A stretch of DNA of 64,000 nt, from contig WRFH01000002.1 in NCBI GenBank assembly GCA_009778915.1, positions 62,001 to 126,000 on the forward strand, in the 5' to 3' direction. Source of the stretch: Elusimicrobiota bacterium (GTDB taxonomy: Bacteria; Elusimicrobiota; Elusimicrobia; Elusimicrobiales; Elusimicrobiaceae). Shown here one piece after another: positions 15,865 through 24,419 of the stretch. The notes under the pieces were generated by a model. That model worked only from the letters and a program-made list of their open reading frames with translations. It had not been told where the DNA came from and made no database searches. Both the position numbers and the translations under genes were made by a program. How positions within the stretch are numbered: the first letter of the stretch is position 1; every line of letters begins with the position of its first letter.

Positions 15865-17295
15865 ATGTTTTCTTACACTAACTTTATAATCATTCCCGTG
15901 GCCGCGGCGATAATTGTTTCGTTTTTAAACAAACGTCCGCGCGCGGCGGCGTTCGTTTCGCTGCTTGCGCTGGCCGCGTGTTTCGCGCTGGCTAACGCGG
16001 TTTATTTTATTAACCACGCCGGGATTAATACGCAGGAAATTTTCAGCGGAGAGGATATTTTTTCCGTTCTTATGCTAGGGCTGATTTTCCTGATATCGTT
16101 CTGCGTCGTCTGGTTTGCTTCTTACACGGAAAAGACTGACAGGAAAGGCACTTATTACGCTTTGATTCTGACGGCCGCCGCCGGCATGGCGGGTATTACC
16201 GTTGCGCGGGACTTTTTTACGACTTACGTGTTTTTGGAAGTAATCGCCGTAGTCTCTTTTACGCTGATAGCTTTTTATGACAAGCCGGAAGGAACAGAAG
16301 GCGCCATCAAATATTTTTATCTTTCCGCGCTGGCGTCCATAGCTATAATTTTTGCCATCGCCATTTTATTTTTATACGCCGGCGGAACCAGCTTTGCCCA
16401 CCTGAAAGACGCCATGGCCGCCAACGTTAACGGCGGGCCGGTGGTTAACGTTTTCTTGGGCATAATGGCCTGCGGTTTTATGGTAAAGACCGGGTTAGTC
16501 CCTTTCCACACGTGGACGCCGGACGCTTACGCAAGCGCGTCAACTCCCGTTTCCGCGCTGCTTGCGGGCATTGTTACAAAGGCCGCGGGCGCTTACACTT
16601 TAATTAAAATTACCGTAATGCTCGGTCTGGTTAACCATCTGACGGCGGTAAATCCCGTCGGCAAAAGCATAATGCTGTTCGGCACGGTGTCAATAATCGT
16701 CGGCGCGGTAATGGCTTTGCAGCAGACTAATTTTAAAAGAATGCTCGCCTACTCAAGTATCAGCCAGATGGGTTATATTTTTCTGGCGGCTGGTCTGGCC
16801 ACGCCGCTCGGGCTTATGGGCGCTGTGTTCCATTTGTTTAACCACGCCACTTTTAAAACCTCGTTATTTTTCAGCGCCGGGGCTTTGGAAAGCGCGGCCG
16901 GGACCTGCAATATTAAAGAGCTTTACGGGCTTGAAAAACAAATGCCGTACACGTCGGCATTTTCTCTTATTTCAATGCTTTCCACGGCGGGCATACCGCC
17001 GCTGTCCGGGTTTTGGAGCAAACTTTTAATTATCGCCGCGCTTTGGCAGGCGGGGTTTTATCTGTTTGCGTTTATCGCGCTGCTAGCCAGCGTGGTGACG
17101 CTGGCGTACTTCCTGCGCGCGCAGAGAAATATTTTCTTCGGCCGCGCCGAAGGCAAAATGAAAACGGTTAAAGAAGTTTCCGCCGGCATGCTGGTTCCTA
17201 CAGGTATTTTTACGTTTATTATAATTGCCGCAGGGCTGTATTTCCCTTTTATGTATAACACGTTTTTGGAGCCTTTTGTAAGGGGGCTTAAATGA
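15865..17295 (+). CDS. group 4 [NiFe] hydrogenase antiporter-like subunit 3 (NuoM/MrpD-like)
   Basis: Third ion-translocating subunit, 476 residues, starting directly after the previous stop with GGAGG upstream. Motifs include VFLEVIAVVSFTLIAFYD, MVKTGLVPFHTWTPDAYASA and RMLAYSSISQMGYIFLAAG, and HLFNHATFKTSLFFSAG. The Glu, Lys and His residues expected for proton transfer are all present. Its stop overlaps the NuoJ-like gene by 4 nt. Confidence 0.88.
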   Translation: MFSYTNFIIIPVAAAIIVSFLNKRPRAAAFVSLLALAACFALANAVYFINHAGINTQEIFSGEDIFSVLMLGLIFLISFCVVWFASYTEKTDRKGTYYALILTAAAGMAGITVARDFFTTYVFLEVIAVVSFTLIAFYDKPEGTEGAIKYFYLSALASIAIIFAIAILFLYAGGTSFAHLKDAMAANVNGGPVVNVFLGIMACGFMVKTGLVPFHTWTPDAYASASTPVSALLAGIVTKAAGAYTLIKITVMLGLVNHLTAVNPVGKSIMLFGTVSIIVGAVMALQQTNFKRMLAYSSISQMGYIFLAAGLATPLGLMGAVFHLFNHATFKTSLFFSAGALESAAGTCNIKELYGLEKQMPYTSAFSLISMLSTAGIPPLSGFWSKLLIIAALWQAGFYLFAFIALLASVVTLAYFLRAQRNIFFGRAEGKMKTVKEVSAGMLVPTGIFTFIIIAAGLYFPFMYNTFLEPFVRGLK

Positions 17296-17774
17296 TACAC
17301 CTGGCGATTTTAATTTCTATGGTGCTTACTTCTCTGTTCGCGGCGATGAGCAGAAGTTTTATTTACGCCGCCATGTGGCTTGCGCTGCTTTCCGCGACGG
17401 TAGCCGTGGCGATGTTTAACATGGGTGCGCCGTGGGCCGCCGTTTTTGAACTGTCGGTCTGCGCGGGTTTGATTACAGTCTTATTCGCGGGGACGGCGAG
17501 CATGCTCGGCAAAGGCACGAAATACGCGCAGAACGAACGCAGGTTTATGAAGTATTTACCGCTGGGGCTTTTAGTGTTCGGCGTTTGTTTGTGGGTTATT
17601 TCTTATCCGTACGCGGATTTGTTGAAACCGTCTCAGATTACTCAGACGACGCCGATGATGGTCGGCGATATTATATGGCAGCTCAGATATAAAGATTTAA
17701 TCGGGCAGATTTGTATGTTTGTCGCCGGCGTGCTTATGGTAAAAGCGTTTTTCGGGAGAGTTAAAGATGAATGA
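17292..17774 (+). CDS. NuoJ-like membrane subunit of the [NiFe] hydrogenase
   Basis: Small membrane subunit of 160 residues with five hydrophobic segments: a helix pair at 5-45, FELSVCAGLITVLFAGTA, LGLLVFGVCLWVISYPY and a C-terminal helix (QICMFVAGVLMVKAFF). The placement before a NuoK-like gene and the FELSVCAGLITVL stretch resemble NuoJ/MbhD-type proteins. Sequence similarity is weak, so identity rests largely on topology and gene order. It overlaps the next gene by 8 nt. Confidence 0.75.
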   Translation: MIHLAILISMVLTSLFAAMSRSFIYAAMWLALLSATVAVAMFNMGAPWAAVFELSVCAGLITVLFAGTASMLGKGTKYAQNERRFMKYLPLGLLVFGVCLWVISYPYADLLKPSQITQTTPMMVGDIIWQLRYKDLIGQICMFVAGVLMVKAFFGRVKDE

Positions 17775-18111
17775 GATTTTAAATTTCAGCGCGCGGTTTT
17801 TTACGCCGGATAATTTGTATCTGGACTGGTTTACCGCCGTGCTGCTTTTTTTCATCGGCGTTTACTGCATGGCCGGCGCGCGCAATATGCTGCGTACTCT
17901 GCTGGGTATGGAAATTTCTTCTAAAGGCTGTATGTTCGCGCTGCTTTCCGCCGGGTATACGATAGGGAATATTGATTTCGCGCAGGCGATTATAATGATT
18001 ATGATAGGCATTGAGGTTGTCATCGTCGCCGTCGGGCTCGGCCTTATCATACGTTCTTACGCGCAGAAAGGCAATCTTGATGTTTTGGATTTAAAGAATT
18101 TAAGAGGCTGA
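17767..18111 (+). CDS. NuoK-like membrane subunit of the [NiFe] hydrogenase
   Basis: Three-helix protein of 114 residues. Like NuoK/MrpC it has GARNMLRTLLGMEISSKGCM, where the buried Glu in helix 2 is part of the proton path, and IIMIMIGIEVVIVAVGLGL with a second conserved Glu in helix 3. In complex I these residues link the quinone/hydrogenase module to the antiporter subunits. It overlaps the preceding gene and lies 1 nt before the NuoA-like gene. Confidence 0.88.
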   Translation: MNEILNFSARFFTPDNLYLDWFTAVLLFFIGVYCMAGARNMLRTLLGMEISSKGCMFALLSAGYTIGNIDFAQAIIMIMIGIEVVIVAVGLGLIIRSYAQKGNLDVLDLKNLRG

Positions 18112-18112
18112 A

Positions 18113-18451
18113 ATGGCAAAATTTATACTTTTCCCGCCGGTGATTTTTATAGTGGCCTACGCGTTAATCTGGCTGGTTTCAAAATTAACGGCCGGTTTCG
18201 CGCCCAAGCCGGATAATTTGCCGCCCGGAAAACTGGAGCCGTACGCCTGCGGCGAGGAATATGAGTCTAAAAAAGTGGAGCCTGATTACAGGACGTTTTT
18301 CCCGTTTGCGATATTTTTTACAGTTATCCACGTGGCCGGGCTGATGATAGCGACGCTGGCCGCGTCAAGCGTAGGCTGGACATTGACCGGCTTTGCGGTA
18401 TTATACGTGATAGGCGTGGCCGCGGTTTTCGCGGTGCTTTATTCAAAATAA
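18113..18451 (+). CDS. NuoA-like membrane subunit of the [NiFe] hydrogenase
   Basis: This 112-residue, three-helix protein matches complex I subunit A: PGKLEPYACGEEYES in the loop after helix 1 corresponds to the conserved E-P-Y-E/C-G segment, followed by YRTFFPFAIFFTVIHVAG. NuoA homologues are normal in complex I and are not usually part of Ech, Hyc or Mbh hydrogenases, so its presence here with a catalytic-looking NiFe subunit is noteworthy. Confidence 0.85.
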   Translation: MAKFILFPPVIFIVAYALIWLVSKLTAGFAPKPDNLPPGKLEPYACGEEYESKKVEPDYRTFFPFAIFFTVIHVAGLMIATLAASSVGWTLTGFAVLYVIGVAAVFAVLYSK

Positions 18452-18458
18452 GGAAAGT

Positions 18459-18680
18459 ATGAAAAAATTATATTCGATATTAATGATAGCGCTGTTGCTT
18501 TTGAGTGCCGGCGTAAACGCCGACGCTAAAGGCGGCAGGGCATCTTATAAATCAAGCGGCTCAAAGTCCAGCTATAAATCTTCTTCACCCAGGCCGAAAA
18601 CGGTTAGCGTAAGAGGTTACACCAAAAAAGACGGGACAGTGGTAGGCGCGTATAAACGCGCCGCGCCAAAGAAAAAATAA
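18459..18680 (+). CDS. small secreted basic Ser/Lys-rich protein inside the hydrogenase operon
   Basis: The 73-residue product has a signal peptide (MKKLYSILMIALLLLSAGVNADA). The short mature part is rich in Ser, Lys and Tyr (SYKSSGSKSSYKSSS), then GYTKKDGTVVGAYKRAAPKKK. The GYTKKDGTVV-Y-R-AP segment resembles short motifs in other small exported proteins of unknown role. AGGAAAG precedes the start. It has no counterpart among hydrogenase subunits and lies between the NuoA- and NuoB-like genes. It may be an assembly factor or an unrelated insertion. Confidence 0.7.
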   Translation: MKKLYSILMIALLLLSAGVNADAKGGRASYKSSGSKSSYKSSSPRPKTVSVRGYTKKDGTVVGAYKRAAPKKK

Positions 18681-18703
18681 CAGATTTGTTTTAGGAGCCG
18701 GCG

Positions 18704-19147
18704 ATGAAGTCTATAAGAGAACAGGTTGTGGCGTGGGCGAGGAAAAAATCTCCGTGGCTTTTACATTATAATTCGGGTTCGTGCAACGGGTGCGATATTG
18801 AGACCGTCGCCGCTATTACGCCGAGTTTTGACGTGGAACGCTTCGGCATAATGCTTCACGGCACGCCGCGGCACGCCGACGTTCTGGTGGTGACAGGCGC
18901 CGTTTCGCGCCAGCAGGAAAAAAGGATTTTGAGAATTTATAACCAGATGGCGGAACCTAAGTTTGTCGTCGCCGTGGGCGCCTGCGCCTGCAGCGGCGGG
19001 GTTATGCACGGCTGTTACGGACTGCTAGGCGGGGCGGACAAACTGCTGCCCGTTTCCGCCTATATTCCCGGCTGCCCGCCGCGGCCGGAAGCGCTGATTG
19101 ACGGCATTGTTAAATTGTTAACGCAGGTTGAAGGGGGTAATAAATGA
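18704..19147 (+). CDS. [NiFe] hydrogenase small subunit, group 4 (NuoB-like)
   Basis: Electron-transfer subunit carrying the proximal 4Fe-4S cluster, 147 residues. The Cys ligands are arranged as in hydrogenase small subunits, not as in NuoB: NSGSCNGCDIE (C-x-x-C), VGACACSGG and IPGCPPRPEAL. It pairs with the large subunit encoded at 19662. AGGAG lies upstream of the ATG. The gene overlaps the NuoC-like gene by 4 nt. Confidence 0.93.
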   Translation: MKSIREQVVAWARKKSPWLLHYNSGSCNGCDIETVAAITPSFDVERFGIMLHGTPRHADVLVVTGAVSRQQEKRILRIYNQMAEPKFVVAVGACACSGGVMHGCYGLLGGADKLLPVSAYIPGCPPRPEALIDGIVKLLTQVEGGNK

Positions 19148-19674
19148 TGTCTAAAAAAACTAAAGAGGAAATTTTAAAGGAGAATCTGGAAACCGGTTTA
19201 AACGGTAAGGTGACGGATATAACTGTCCGCCGTCCCAACCGCGTTTATTCAAAGTGCAAAGGGGAAGATATTTGGGACGTTACAAAATATTTAATGGAAA
19301 AACTTGGGTTTGATTATCTTTGCACCATTACCGGCGCGGACTGCGGGGAAACGATTAATATTTTATACCACTGGGGGCATAAAGACGGCACGCTTTTTAC
19401 CGTCGAGGCGGTTACTCCGGCGGCCAAAAGCGAAATCAAAACGATTACGGATTTAATTCCCGGCGCGATTTATTATGAACGCGAACTTGTGGATTTGCTC
19501 GGCGTAAACGTAACCGGTCTGCCGAAAGGCAACCGCTACCCGCTGCCGGACGATTTTCCGCAGGACCAGCACCCGCTCAGGAAAAGCTGGGACCCCGTCA
19601 AATATATCAAAGACCAGGAAAACCGCGAAACCGCCGTCAGAAAAATACAGGAGGATAACGCATGCCAAAGATAA
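19144..19674 (+). CDS. NuoC-like 30-kDa subunit of the [NiFe] hydrogenase
   Basis: Peripheral-arm subunit of 176 residues. It includes YLCTITGADCGETINILYHW in the core, VTPAAKSEIKTITDLIPGAI, the conserved YERELVDLLGVNVTGLP and, near the C-terminus, DDFPQDQHPLRKSWDP, which matches the NuoC/EchD signature (D-P-LRK). It probably helps dock the NiFe large subunit to the membrane arm. It overlaps the large-subunit gene by 13 nt. Confidence 0.9.
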   Translation: MMSKKTKEEILKENLETGLNGKVTDITVRRPNRVYSKCKGEDIWDVTKYLMEKLGFDYLCTITGADCGETINILYHWGHKDGTLFTVEAVTPAAKSEIKTITDLIPGAIYYERELVDLLGVNVTGLPKGNRYPLPDDFPQDQHPLRKSWDPVKYIKDQENRETAVRKIQEDNACQR

Positions 19675-20858
19675 CCGTCCCGTTAGGGCCGCAGCATCCC
19701 GCGTTAAAGGAGCCGGGCAGCTTTTTGCTTTGCCTGGAGGGGGAACAAATTGTAGACGCAACTCTGCGTCTGGGTTACAATCACCGCGGTGTTGAGAAAG
19801 CGGCGGAAAGCAGAAATTATATTCAGGCCATGTATCTTATCGAACGCGTCTGCGGCATTTGCTCCCACGCGCACGCGACGGCGTATGTCACGAACGTTGA
19901 AGAACTTGCCGGCGTGGATATTCCTAAACGCGCGAAAGCGATACGCGTGATTATCGGCGAGCTTGAAAGACTGCACAGCCATTTGTTGTGGTTAGGAGTA
20001 GCCGCGCATGAAATAGGTTTTGACACTTTGTTTATGTATTCTTGGCGCGACAGAGAAATGGTAATGGACGCGCTGGAAACAATTTCCGGCAACCGCGTTC
20101 ACTATTCTATGAACACGCTGGGCGGCGTGCGCAGGGATATTACGGCGGAGCAGGTTAAAAGCGTTTTGTCAAAAGTAGAAGCTTTGGAACGCCGCATCAA
20201 ATATTATATAGAGCTTGCCACCGAGGAGCCGACGGTAATCGCCCGCACAAAAGGCGTCGGCGTTCTGCCGAAAGACGAGGCTATAAAACGCTGCGCGGCC
20301 GGCCCGCTGGCCAGAGCGTCCGGCGTGGCGCGCGATACGAGAAAGGACGATCCTTATTTGATTTACAACGAACTTGATTTTAAATTAATCACGTCGGACG
20401 CATGCGACGTTTTCGGCCGTCTTTACGTCCGCGCTTTTGAAATGCTTGAATCTTGCAAAATTTTAAAGCAGGTTTTAAACTGGCTGCCTGAAGGCGCTAT
20501 TTCAATTAAAATTCCCGTCAAGCTGCCTCCCGGCCAGGCGGTAAACCGCTATGAAGCGCCGAGGGGCGAGGACGTGCATTATTTAAAATCCGACGGCGGC
20601 TTAAACCCCGCGCGTGTAAAAGTCCGCGCGCCGACGCTTGCTAATTTCGCCAGCGTTGACTATATGTTAAAAGGCGACCAGCTGGCGGACGCGCCGCTCA
20701 TCATCGCGGCCATTGACCCGTGCATTTCGTGCACGGACAGGGCGACGATAATCACGCCGTCCGGCACAGGCATTATGATCTGGCAGGATATGCGCGCGCA
20801 CGGCATAGAATTTTACAAGAGAAAAGGAATAGATTTTTCAAAAGTAAAGGTAATGTAA
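19662..20858 (+). CDS. [NiFe] hydrogenase large subunit, group 4 (NuoD-like)
   Basis: Catalytic subunit, 398 residues, for proton reduction or H2 oxidation at a Ni-Fe centre. Both ligand pairs are intact: RVCGICSHAH with Cys64 and Cys67, and DPCISCTDR with Cys354 and Cys357. True NuoD lacks these. A 38-residue tail follows Arg360, as in HycE-type precursors that are trimmed after this position, and a matching protease gene ends the operon. GVGVLPKDEAIKRCAAGPLARASG and LNTLGGVRRDI are further family segments. The gene order B-C-D-H-I is that of complex I and group 4 hydrogenases. Confidence 0.95.
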   Translation: MPKITVPLGPQHPALKEPGSFLLCLEGEQIVDATLRLGYNHRGVEKAAESRNYIQAMYLIERVCGICSHAHATAYVTNVEELAGVDIPKRAKAIRVIIGELERLHSHLLWLGVAAHEIGFDTLFMYSWRDREMVMDALETISGNRVHYSMNTLGGVRRDITAEQVKSVLSKVEALERRIKYYIELATEEPTVIARTKGVGVLPKDEAIKRCAAGPLARASGVARDTRKDDPYLIYNELDFKLITSDACDVFGRLYVRAFEMLESCKILKQVLNWLPEGAISIKIPVKLPPGQAVNRYEAPRGEDVHYLKSDGGLNPARVKVRAPTLANFASVDYMLKGDQLADAPLIIAAIDPCISCTDRATIITPSGTGIMIWQDMRAHGIEFYKRKGIDFSKVKVM

Positions 20859-21815
20859 ATGGATATACTCTGGCCTCTGTTTTATATAGCGGTTTACCCG
20901 GGCATGTTTTTTTTAATCGCGTACGGTTTGTTCTGCCAGTGGTTTGACCGCAAACTATACGCGCATATGCAAAACAGGCGCGGCCCGGGCTGTCTTCAGC
21001 CGCTGGCTGATTTGGTTAAACTTCTGTCAAAAGAAATCGTCATACCCAAAAACGTTACCGAAGTAAGAATGTTCAAAATACTGCCGTACATCGCGATAGC
21101 CGCCGTCACGACTGCCGCTTTGATGATACCTTTTGAAAGCACGCAGAGCGTCGTAAATTTTCAGGGAGACCTGATTGCGGTTCTGTATATTTTGACTATT
21201 CCGACGATAACTTTTTTCCTGATAGGCTGGAGTTCTCAAAGCCCGTACTCGGCCATAGGCTCCATGCGCGTGCTTACGCAGTTGTTCGCGTATGAGGTGC
21301 CGTTAATGCTTGCCATGCTCGCGCCGGCGATTCTGGCGGACAGCTGGAATACGTCCGATATCGCGCTGTTTTACTCTTCCCACCCGCTGCTTATGCTTGT
21401 TAATGTTATCGGCCTCGGCGTGTCTTTGGTCGCGCTGCAGGGCAAACTTGAGCGCGTGCCTTTTGACATTCCGCACGCGGAGACGGAGATTGTCGGCGGC
21501 GTGTTTACAGAATATTCCGGGCGTTTGTACGGCTTTATCAAGCTTGCAATCGATATGGAAATGGTGGTGGTCGCGGCGCTTATAAACGCGGTTTTTCTGG
21601 GCGGCAGTTTCGGTCTGTCGGGCGTATGGGGTTTTGTTTTATTTATAGTTAAAACTTTGTGTATAGTTTTTATACTGGCTTTGATAAAAGCTTTAATGGC
21701 GCGCGTAAGGATAGAACAAATGCTCGCGTTCTGCTGGAAATATCTCGCGCCGCTTAGCATTTTACAGATTATAATCAGTATTATTATGAGGAGCGTCGTA
21801 TGGCCAAACCTCTAA
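20859..21815 (+). CDS. NuoH-like membrane subunit of the [NiFe] hydrogenase
   Basis: Membrane subunit that anchors the catalytic module, 318 residues and about eight helices. Family blocks are [25 protein letters not shown] after helix 1 (here split: [26 protein letters not shown]), [20 protein letters not shown], and [21 protein letters not shown]. The acidic loop [10 protein letters not shown] is the conserved cytoplasmic contact to the NuoD/B module. It directly follows the large-subunit gene and overlaps the ferredoxin-like gene by 16 nt. Confidence 0.93.
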   Translation: MDILWPLFYIAVYPGMFFLIAYGLFCQWFDRKLYAHMQNRRGPGCLQPLADLVKLLSKEIVIPKNVTEVRMFKILPYIAIAAVTTAALMIPFESTQSVVNFQGDLIAVLYILTIPTITFFLIGWSSQSPYSAIGSMRVLTQLFAYEVPLMLAMLAPAILADSWNTSDIALFYSSHPLLMLVNVIGLGVSLVALQGKLERVPFDIPHAETEIVGGVFTEYSGRLYGFIKLAIDMEMVVVAALINAVFLGGSFGLSGVWGFVLFIVKTLCIVFILALIKALMARVRIEQMLAFCWKYLAPLSILQIIISIIMRSVVWPNL

Positions 21816-22219
21816 AAGCATTCGGGGAAGTGCTTAAGAATTTATTTAAAAAACCCGCCACGTCGCAGTATCCTGTCAAAAAACATACTCCGGCGCAACA
21901 TTACCGCGCGCGCATAAAATTTACGCCGGAGGAGTGCATAGGCTGCGGTATCTGCATGCGCAACTGCCCGGCAGCCGCCATTAAAATCACGCAGATTAAT
22001 CCGCAGGACAAACCGCAGACTCTGCCCGACGGCAAAGTTATTCCTGCGAAACGTAAATTTAAATGCGTTATAGATTTAAGCAAGTGTATTTACTGCGCGC
22101 AGTGCGTGGAAGGCTGCCCTAAAAAAGCGCTTAAATCTACCGACGAATTTGAGCTTGCCGCGTTTGACAAAAATAAATTACAGGACGAATTTAAACATCC
22201 GGACGAAACGCAAAAATGA
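21800..22219 (+). CDS. NuoI-like two-cluster ferredoxin subunit of the [NiFe] hydrogenase
   Basis: Polyferredoxin of 139 residues passing electrons from ferredoxin to the catalytic centre. There are two 4Fe-4S motifs: [16 protein letters not shown] and [16 protein letters not shown], separated by the short loop seen in NuoI/EchF. It is the last structural subunit, overlapping both neighbours (the protease gene by 4 nt). No NuoE, F or G genes follow, so the electron donor is probably ferredoxin and not NADH. Confidence 0.94.
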   Translation: MAKPLKAFGEVLKNLFKKPATSQYPVKKHTPAQHYRARIKFTPEECIGCGICMRNCPAAAIKITQINPQDKPQTLPDGKVIPAKRKFKCVIDLSKCIYCAQCVEGCPKKALKSTDEFELAAFDKNKLQDEFKHPDETQK

Positions 22220-22680
22220 TTAATAAAATAAAAAGTTTCCCGGCGGAAAAAGTTTTGTTTCTGGGTATAGGAAACACAGCGCGCGGCGACGACGGCGCGG
22301 GGCCTTATTTTATTAATTCCCTCGGCAGCGTGTCGCGGCACCACAAATATAAATTTATTGACTGCGGAACTATGCCGGAAAGCTTTGTCAAAGAAATTAA
22401 AGCGTGCAAGCCCGCGCTGATAGTTTTTGTAGACGCCGCGAATTACGGCGGCGCGAAGGCTGAGATACGCGAACTTAGTCTAAGCGAAATAGACGGCGTT
22501 TCCGCGTCCACGCACAGCATGCCTTTAACAGTCCTCGCCAAATTTCTGGCGGCGGAAATTAAGCCCGCCCCGCTGTTTCTCTTCTTAGGCATACAAGCCG
22601 CGTCCATAAATATGGGCGACGAACTTGACGGCGACATCATACACTCCATAAATAATTTAGTGGCGGTTTTGGTGATATAA
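22216..22680 (+). CDS. hycI: [NiFe] hydrogenase maturation protease (HycI type)
   Basis: Endopeptidase of family M52 that removes the C-terminal tail of the large subunit after nickel insertion, 154 residues. Motifs are [16 protein letters not shown] with the nickel-sensing Asp, IVFVDAAN with the second Asp, and STHSMPL with the conserved His. It overlaps the ferredoxin-like gene by 4 nt. Together with the tail on the large subunit it supports a working NiFe centre. The hypA-F genes needed for metal-centre assembly are not in this window. Confidence 0.9.
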   Translation: MINKIKSFPAEKVLFLGIGNTARGDDGAGPYFINSLGSVSRHHKYKFIDCGTMPESFVKEIKACKPALIVFVDAANYGGAKAEIRELSLSEIDGVSASTHSMPLTVLAKFLAAEIKPAPLFLFLGIQAASINMGDELDGDIIHSINNLVAVLVI

Positions 22681-22704
22681 AAAAACAAAAAGGAGACCTG
22701 TGAA

Positions 22705-23316
22705 ATGAAAAGAGTATTATTATCAGTTGTTGCGCTTTCTATGCTGTGCGGCGCGGCATACGCCGGCGGCGAAGTCAACGCGAAATTTGGAATTGCCAAC
22801 CTCAGTTATAATTCCGTAACCGTCGCCGATGATACGGTCAAGTCCCACAATATTGGTTTCAGCTTGGGCGCGGAGTATTTGTATGGTTTTAACGATGTGT
22901 TTAAAGCCGGCGCCGGCGTTAAATATGTTTATAATGACATGAGTAATGACGGATTTGGTTTTTCAACGGGGCAGTCGCTTCTGCCCATATACGCCGCGTT
23001 CCAGGTCAATCCTCTTGAGGCTGATAAAAACGTGTTTTTTAAATTAAATATCGGCTACCAGCCTTTAGGTTCCGGCGGAGTAAATTATGTAGGCTTACCG
23101 GTGAAAGTCGGCGACATTGGCTATAATAAAAAAGAAGGCGGGCTTTACTGGGGGCTGGAAGCGGGTTATGAATTTAAATCCGGCGTGCTGTTCAGCGCTT
23201 CTTATGATACTTATTATTCCAAATGTTCCGGCGGCGTTTCCGGCGGCAGTATCGGCAGCACGAACATCGTAAACGGCGCGCTCGGCGTGAACTTGGGCTA
23301 TAAATTCAAAATGTAA
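22705..23316 (+). CDS. small outer-membrane beta-barrel protein
   Basis: The protein has 203 residues with a signal peptide (MKRVLLSVVALSMLCGAAYA). The mature part has alternating hydrophobic and polar strands rich in Gly, Tyr and Phe, for example GFSLGAEYLYGFNDVFKAGAG and YWGLEAGYEFKSGVLFSASY, and ends in a strand with aromatic/hydrophobic alternation (VNLGYKFKM). It resembles OmpA-like or Opa-type barrels of eight strands. A strong AGGAGA precedes the start and a terminator follows, so it is a single gene 24 nt behind the hydrogenase operon. Confidence 0.85.
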   Translation: MKRVLLSVVALSMLCGAAYAGGEVNAKFGIANLSYNSVTVADDTVKSHNIGFSLGAEYLYGFNDVFKAGAGVKYVYNDMSNDGFGFSTGQSLLPIYAAFQVNPLEADKNVFFKLNIGYQPLGSGGVNYVGLPVKVGDIGYNKKEGGLYWGLEAGYEFKSGVLFSASYDTYYSKCSGGVSGGSIGSTNIVNGALGVNLGYKFKM

Positions 23317-23340
23317 ATTACGCGGCTTATACTGACTTAA

Positions 23341-23374
23341 GCTCCCCGGCCGGGCGGCCGGGGAGCATTTTTTA
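23341..23374 (+). terminator. intrinsic terminator after the beta-barrel gene
   Basis: GCTCCCCGGCC and GGCCGGGGAGC form an 11-bp GC-rich stem with a 4-nt loop, followed by A and six T. Confidence 0.93.
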
Positions 23375-23429
23375 TCTTTATCTAAATCTAAGATGTATAA
23401 TATAAATATATACATTTACGGAGGGTTTT

Positions 23430-24413
23430 ATGGATATTCACGCTATCAGCCGCGAAGTGCAGGAGCAAAACGTATTCGTGGCGGAACTCAAAAGGTCCAT
23501 TGCCAAAGTAATAGTCGGACAGGATGACCTTGTAGAAAAAATTTTAACGGCTTTGCTTGCCGACGGGCATGTTTTAATCGAAGGCGTGCCGGGCCTTGCC
23601 AAAACCTTGACTGTAAAAACGCTGGCGGAGTGTCTTACGGCCGCGTTTTCCAGAATACAGTTCACGCCGGACCTTCTTCCGGCGGACATCACCGGCACTT
23701 TAATTTTTAATCCGAAAGACGGCACTTTTTACCCAAAGCAAGGTCCTATTTTCGCGCATCTTGTTTTGGCGGACGAAATAAACCGTTCTCCGGCAAAAGT
23801 GCAAAGCGCGCTGCTTGAAGCCATGCAGGAACGCCAGGTCACCATCGGCGACAAAACATACCGGCTGCCCACGCCTTTTATGGTGCTTGCCACGCAAAAC
23901 CCCGTCGAACACGAAGGCACTTACCCTCTGCCCGAAGCGCAGGTGGACAGGTTCATGCTCAAAATAAAAGTAAATTACCCGTCGCGTGACGAAGAAAAAG
24001 AAATTTTAAAACGCATGTCCGGCGGCGTGCCGCCAAAAGTGCGCGAAATCACGACGCTGGAAGCGCTGCTTAAAGCGCGCTCCGTCGCGGACAGTATTTA
24101 TATCGACGAGAAAATCAAAAATTATATAATCGAAATAGTTTTCGCTACGCGCTATCCGAAGGAATATAATTTAAAAAATCTTGACACTCTTATCAGCTAC
24201 GGCGCCAGCCCGCGCGCCAGCATTTATCTGGCTAAGGCGGCAAAATCCGTCGCGTTTATGCAGGGCCGCGGTTACGTTGTGCCGGAAGATATTAAAGCCA
24301 TCGGGCCCGACGTGCTGCGCCACCGCATCTTGCTTTCCTACGAAGCGGAGGCCGAAAATATCACCGCGGACAATATTATCAAACAAATATTTGACACCGT
24401 CGACGTCCCGTAA
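23430..24413 (+). CDS. MoxR-family AAA ATPase
   Basis: Cytoplasmic chaperone-like ATPase of 327 residues that heads the Bat operon. Walker A is GVPGLAKT, Walker B is LVLADEINRSPAKVQSALLEAM-like text (LVLADEINR), and the MoxR signature continues with MQERQVTIG. The sensor region is PFMVLATQNPVEHEGTYPLPEAQVDRFM (read PVEHEGTYPLPEAQ). A TATAAT box near 23397 and GGAGG before the ATG give a leadered promoter. In Bat operons MoxR is thought to act on the VWA partners encoded downstream. Confidence 0.93.
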   Translation: MDIHAISREVQEQNVFVAELKRSIAKVIVGQDDLVEKILTALLADGHVLIEGVPGLAKTLTVKTLAECLTAAFSRIQFTPDLLPADITGTLIFNPKDGTFYPKQGPIFAHLVLADEINRSPAKVQSALLEAMQERQVTIGDKTYRLPTPFMVLATQNPVEHEGTYPLPEAQVDRFMLKIKVNYPSRDEEKEILKRMSGGVPPKVREITTLEALLKARSVADSIYIDEKIKNYIIEIVFATRYPKEYNLKNLDTLISYGASPRASIYLAKAAKSVAFMQGRGYVVPEDIKAIGPDVLRHRILLSYEAEAENITADNIIKQIFDTVDVP

Positions 24414-24419
24414 AATTTT

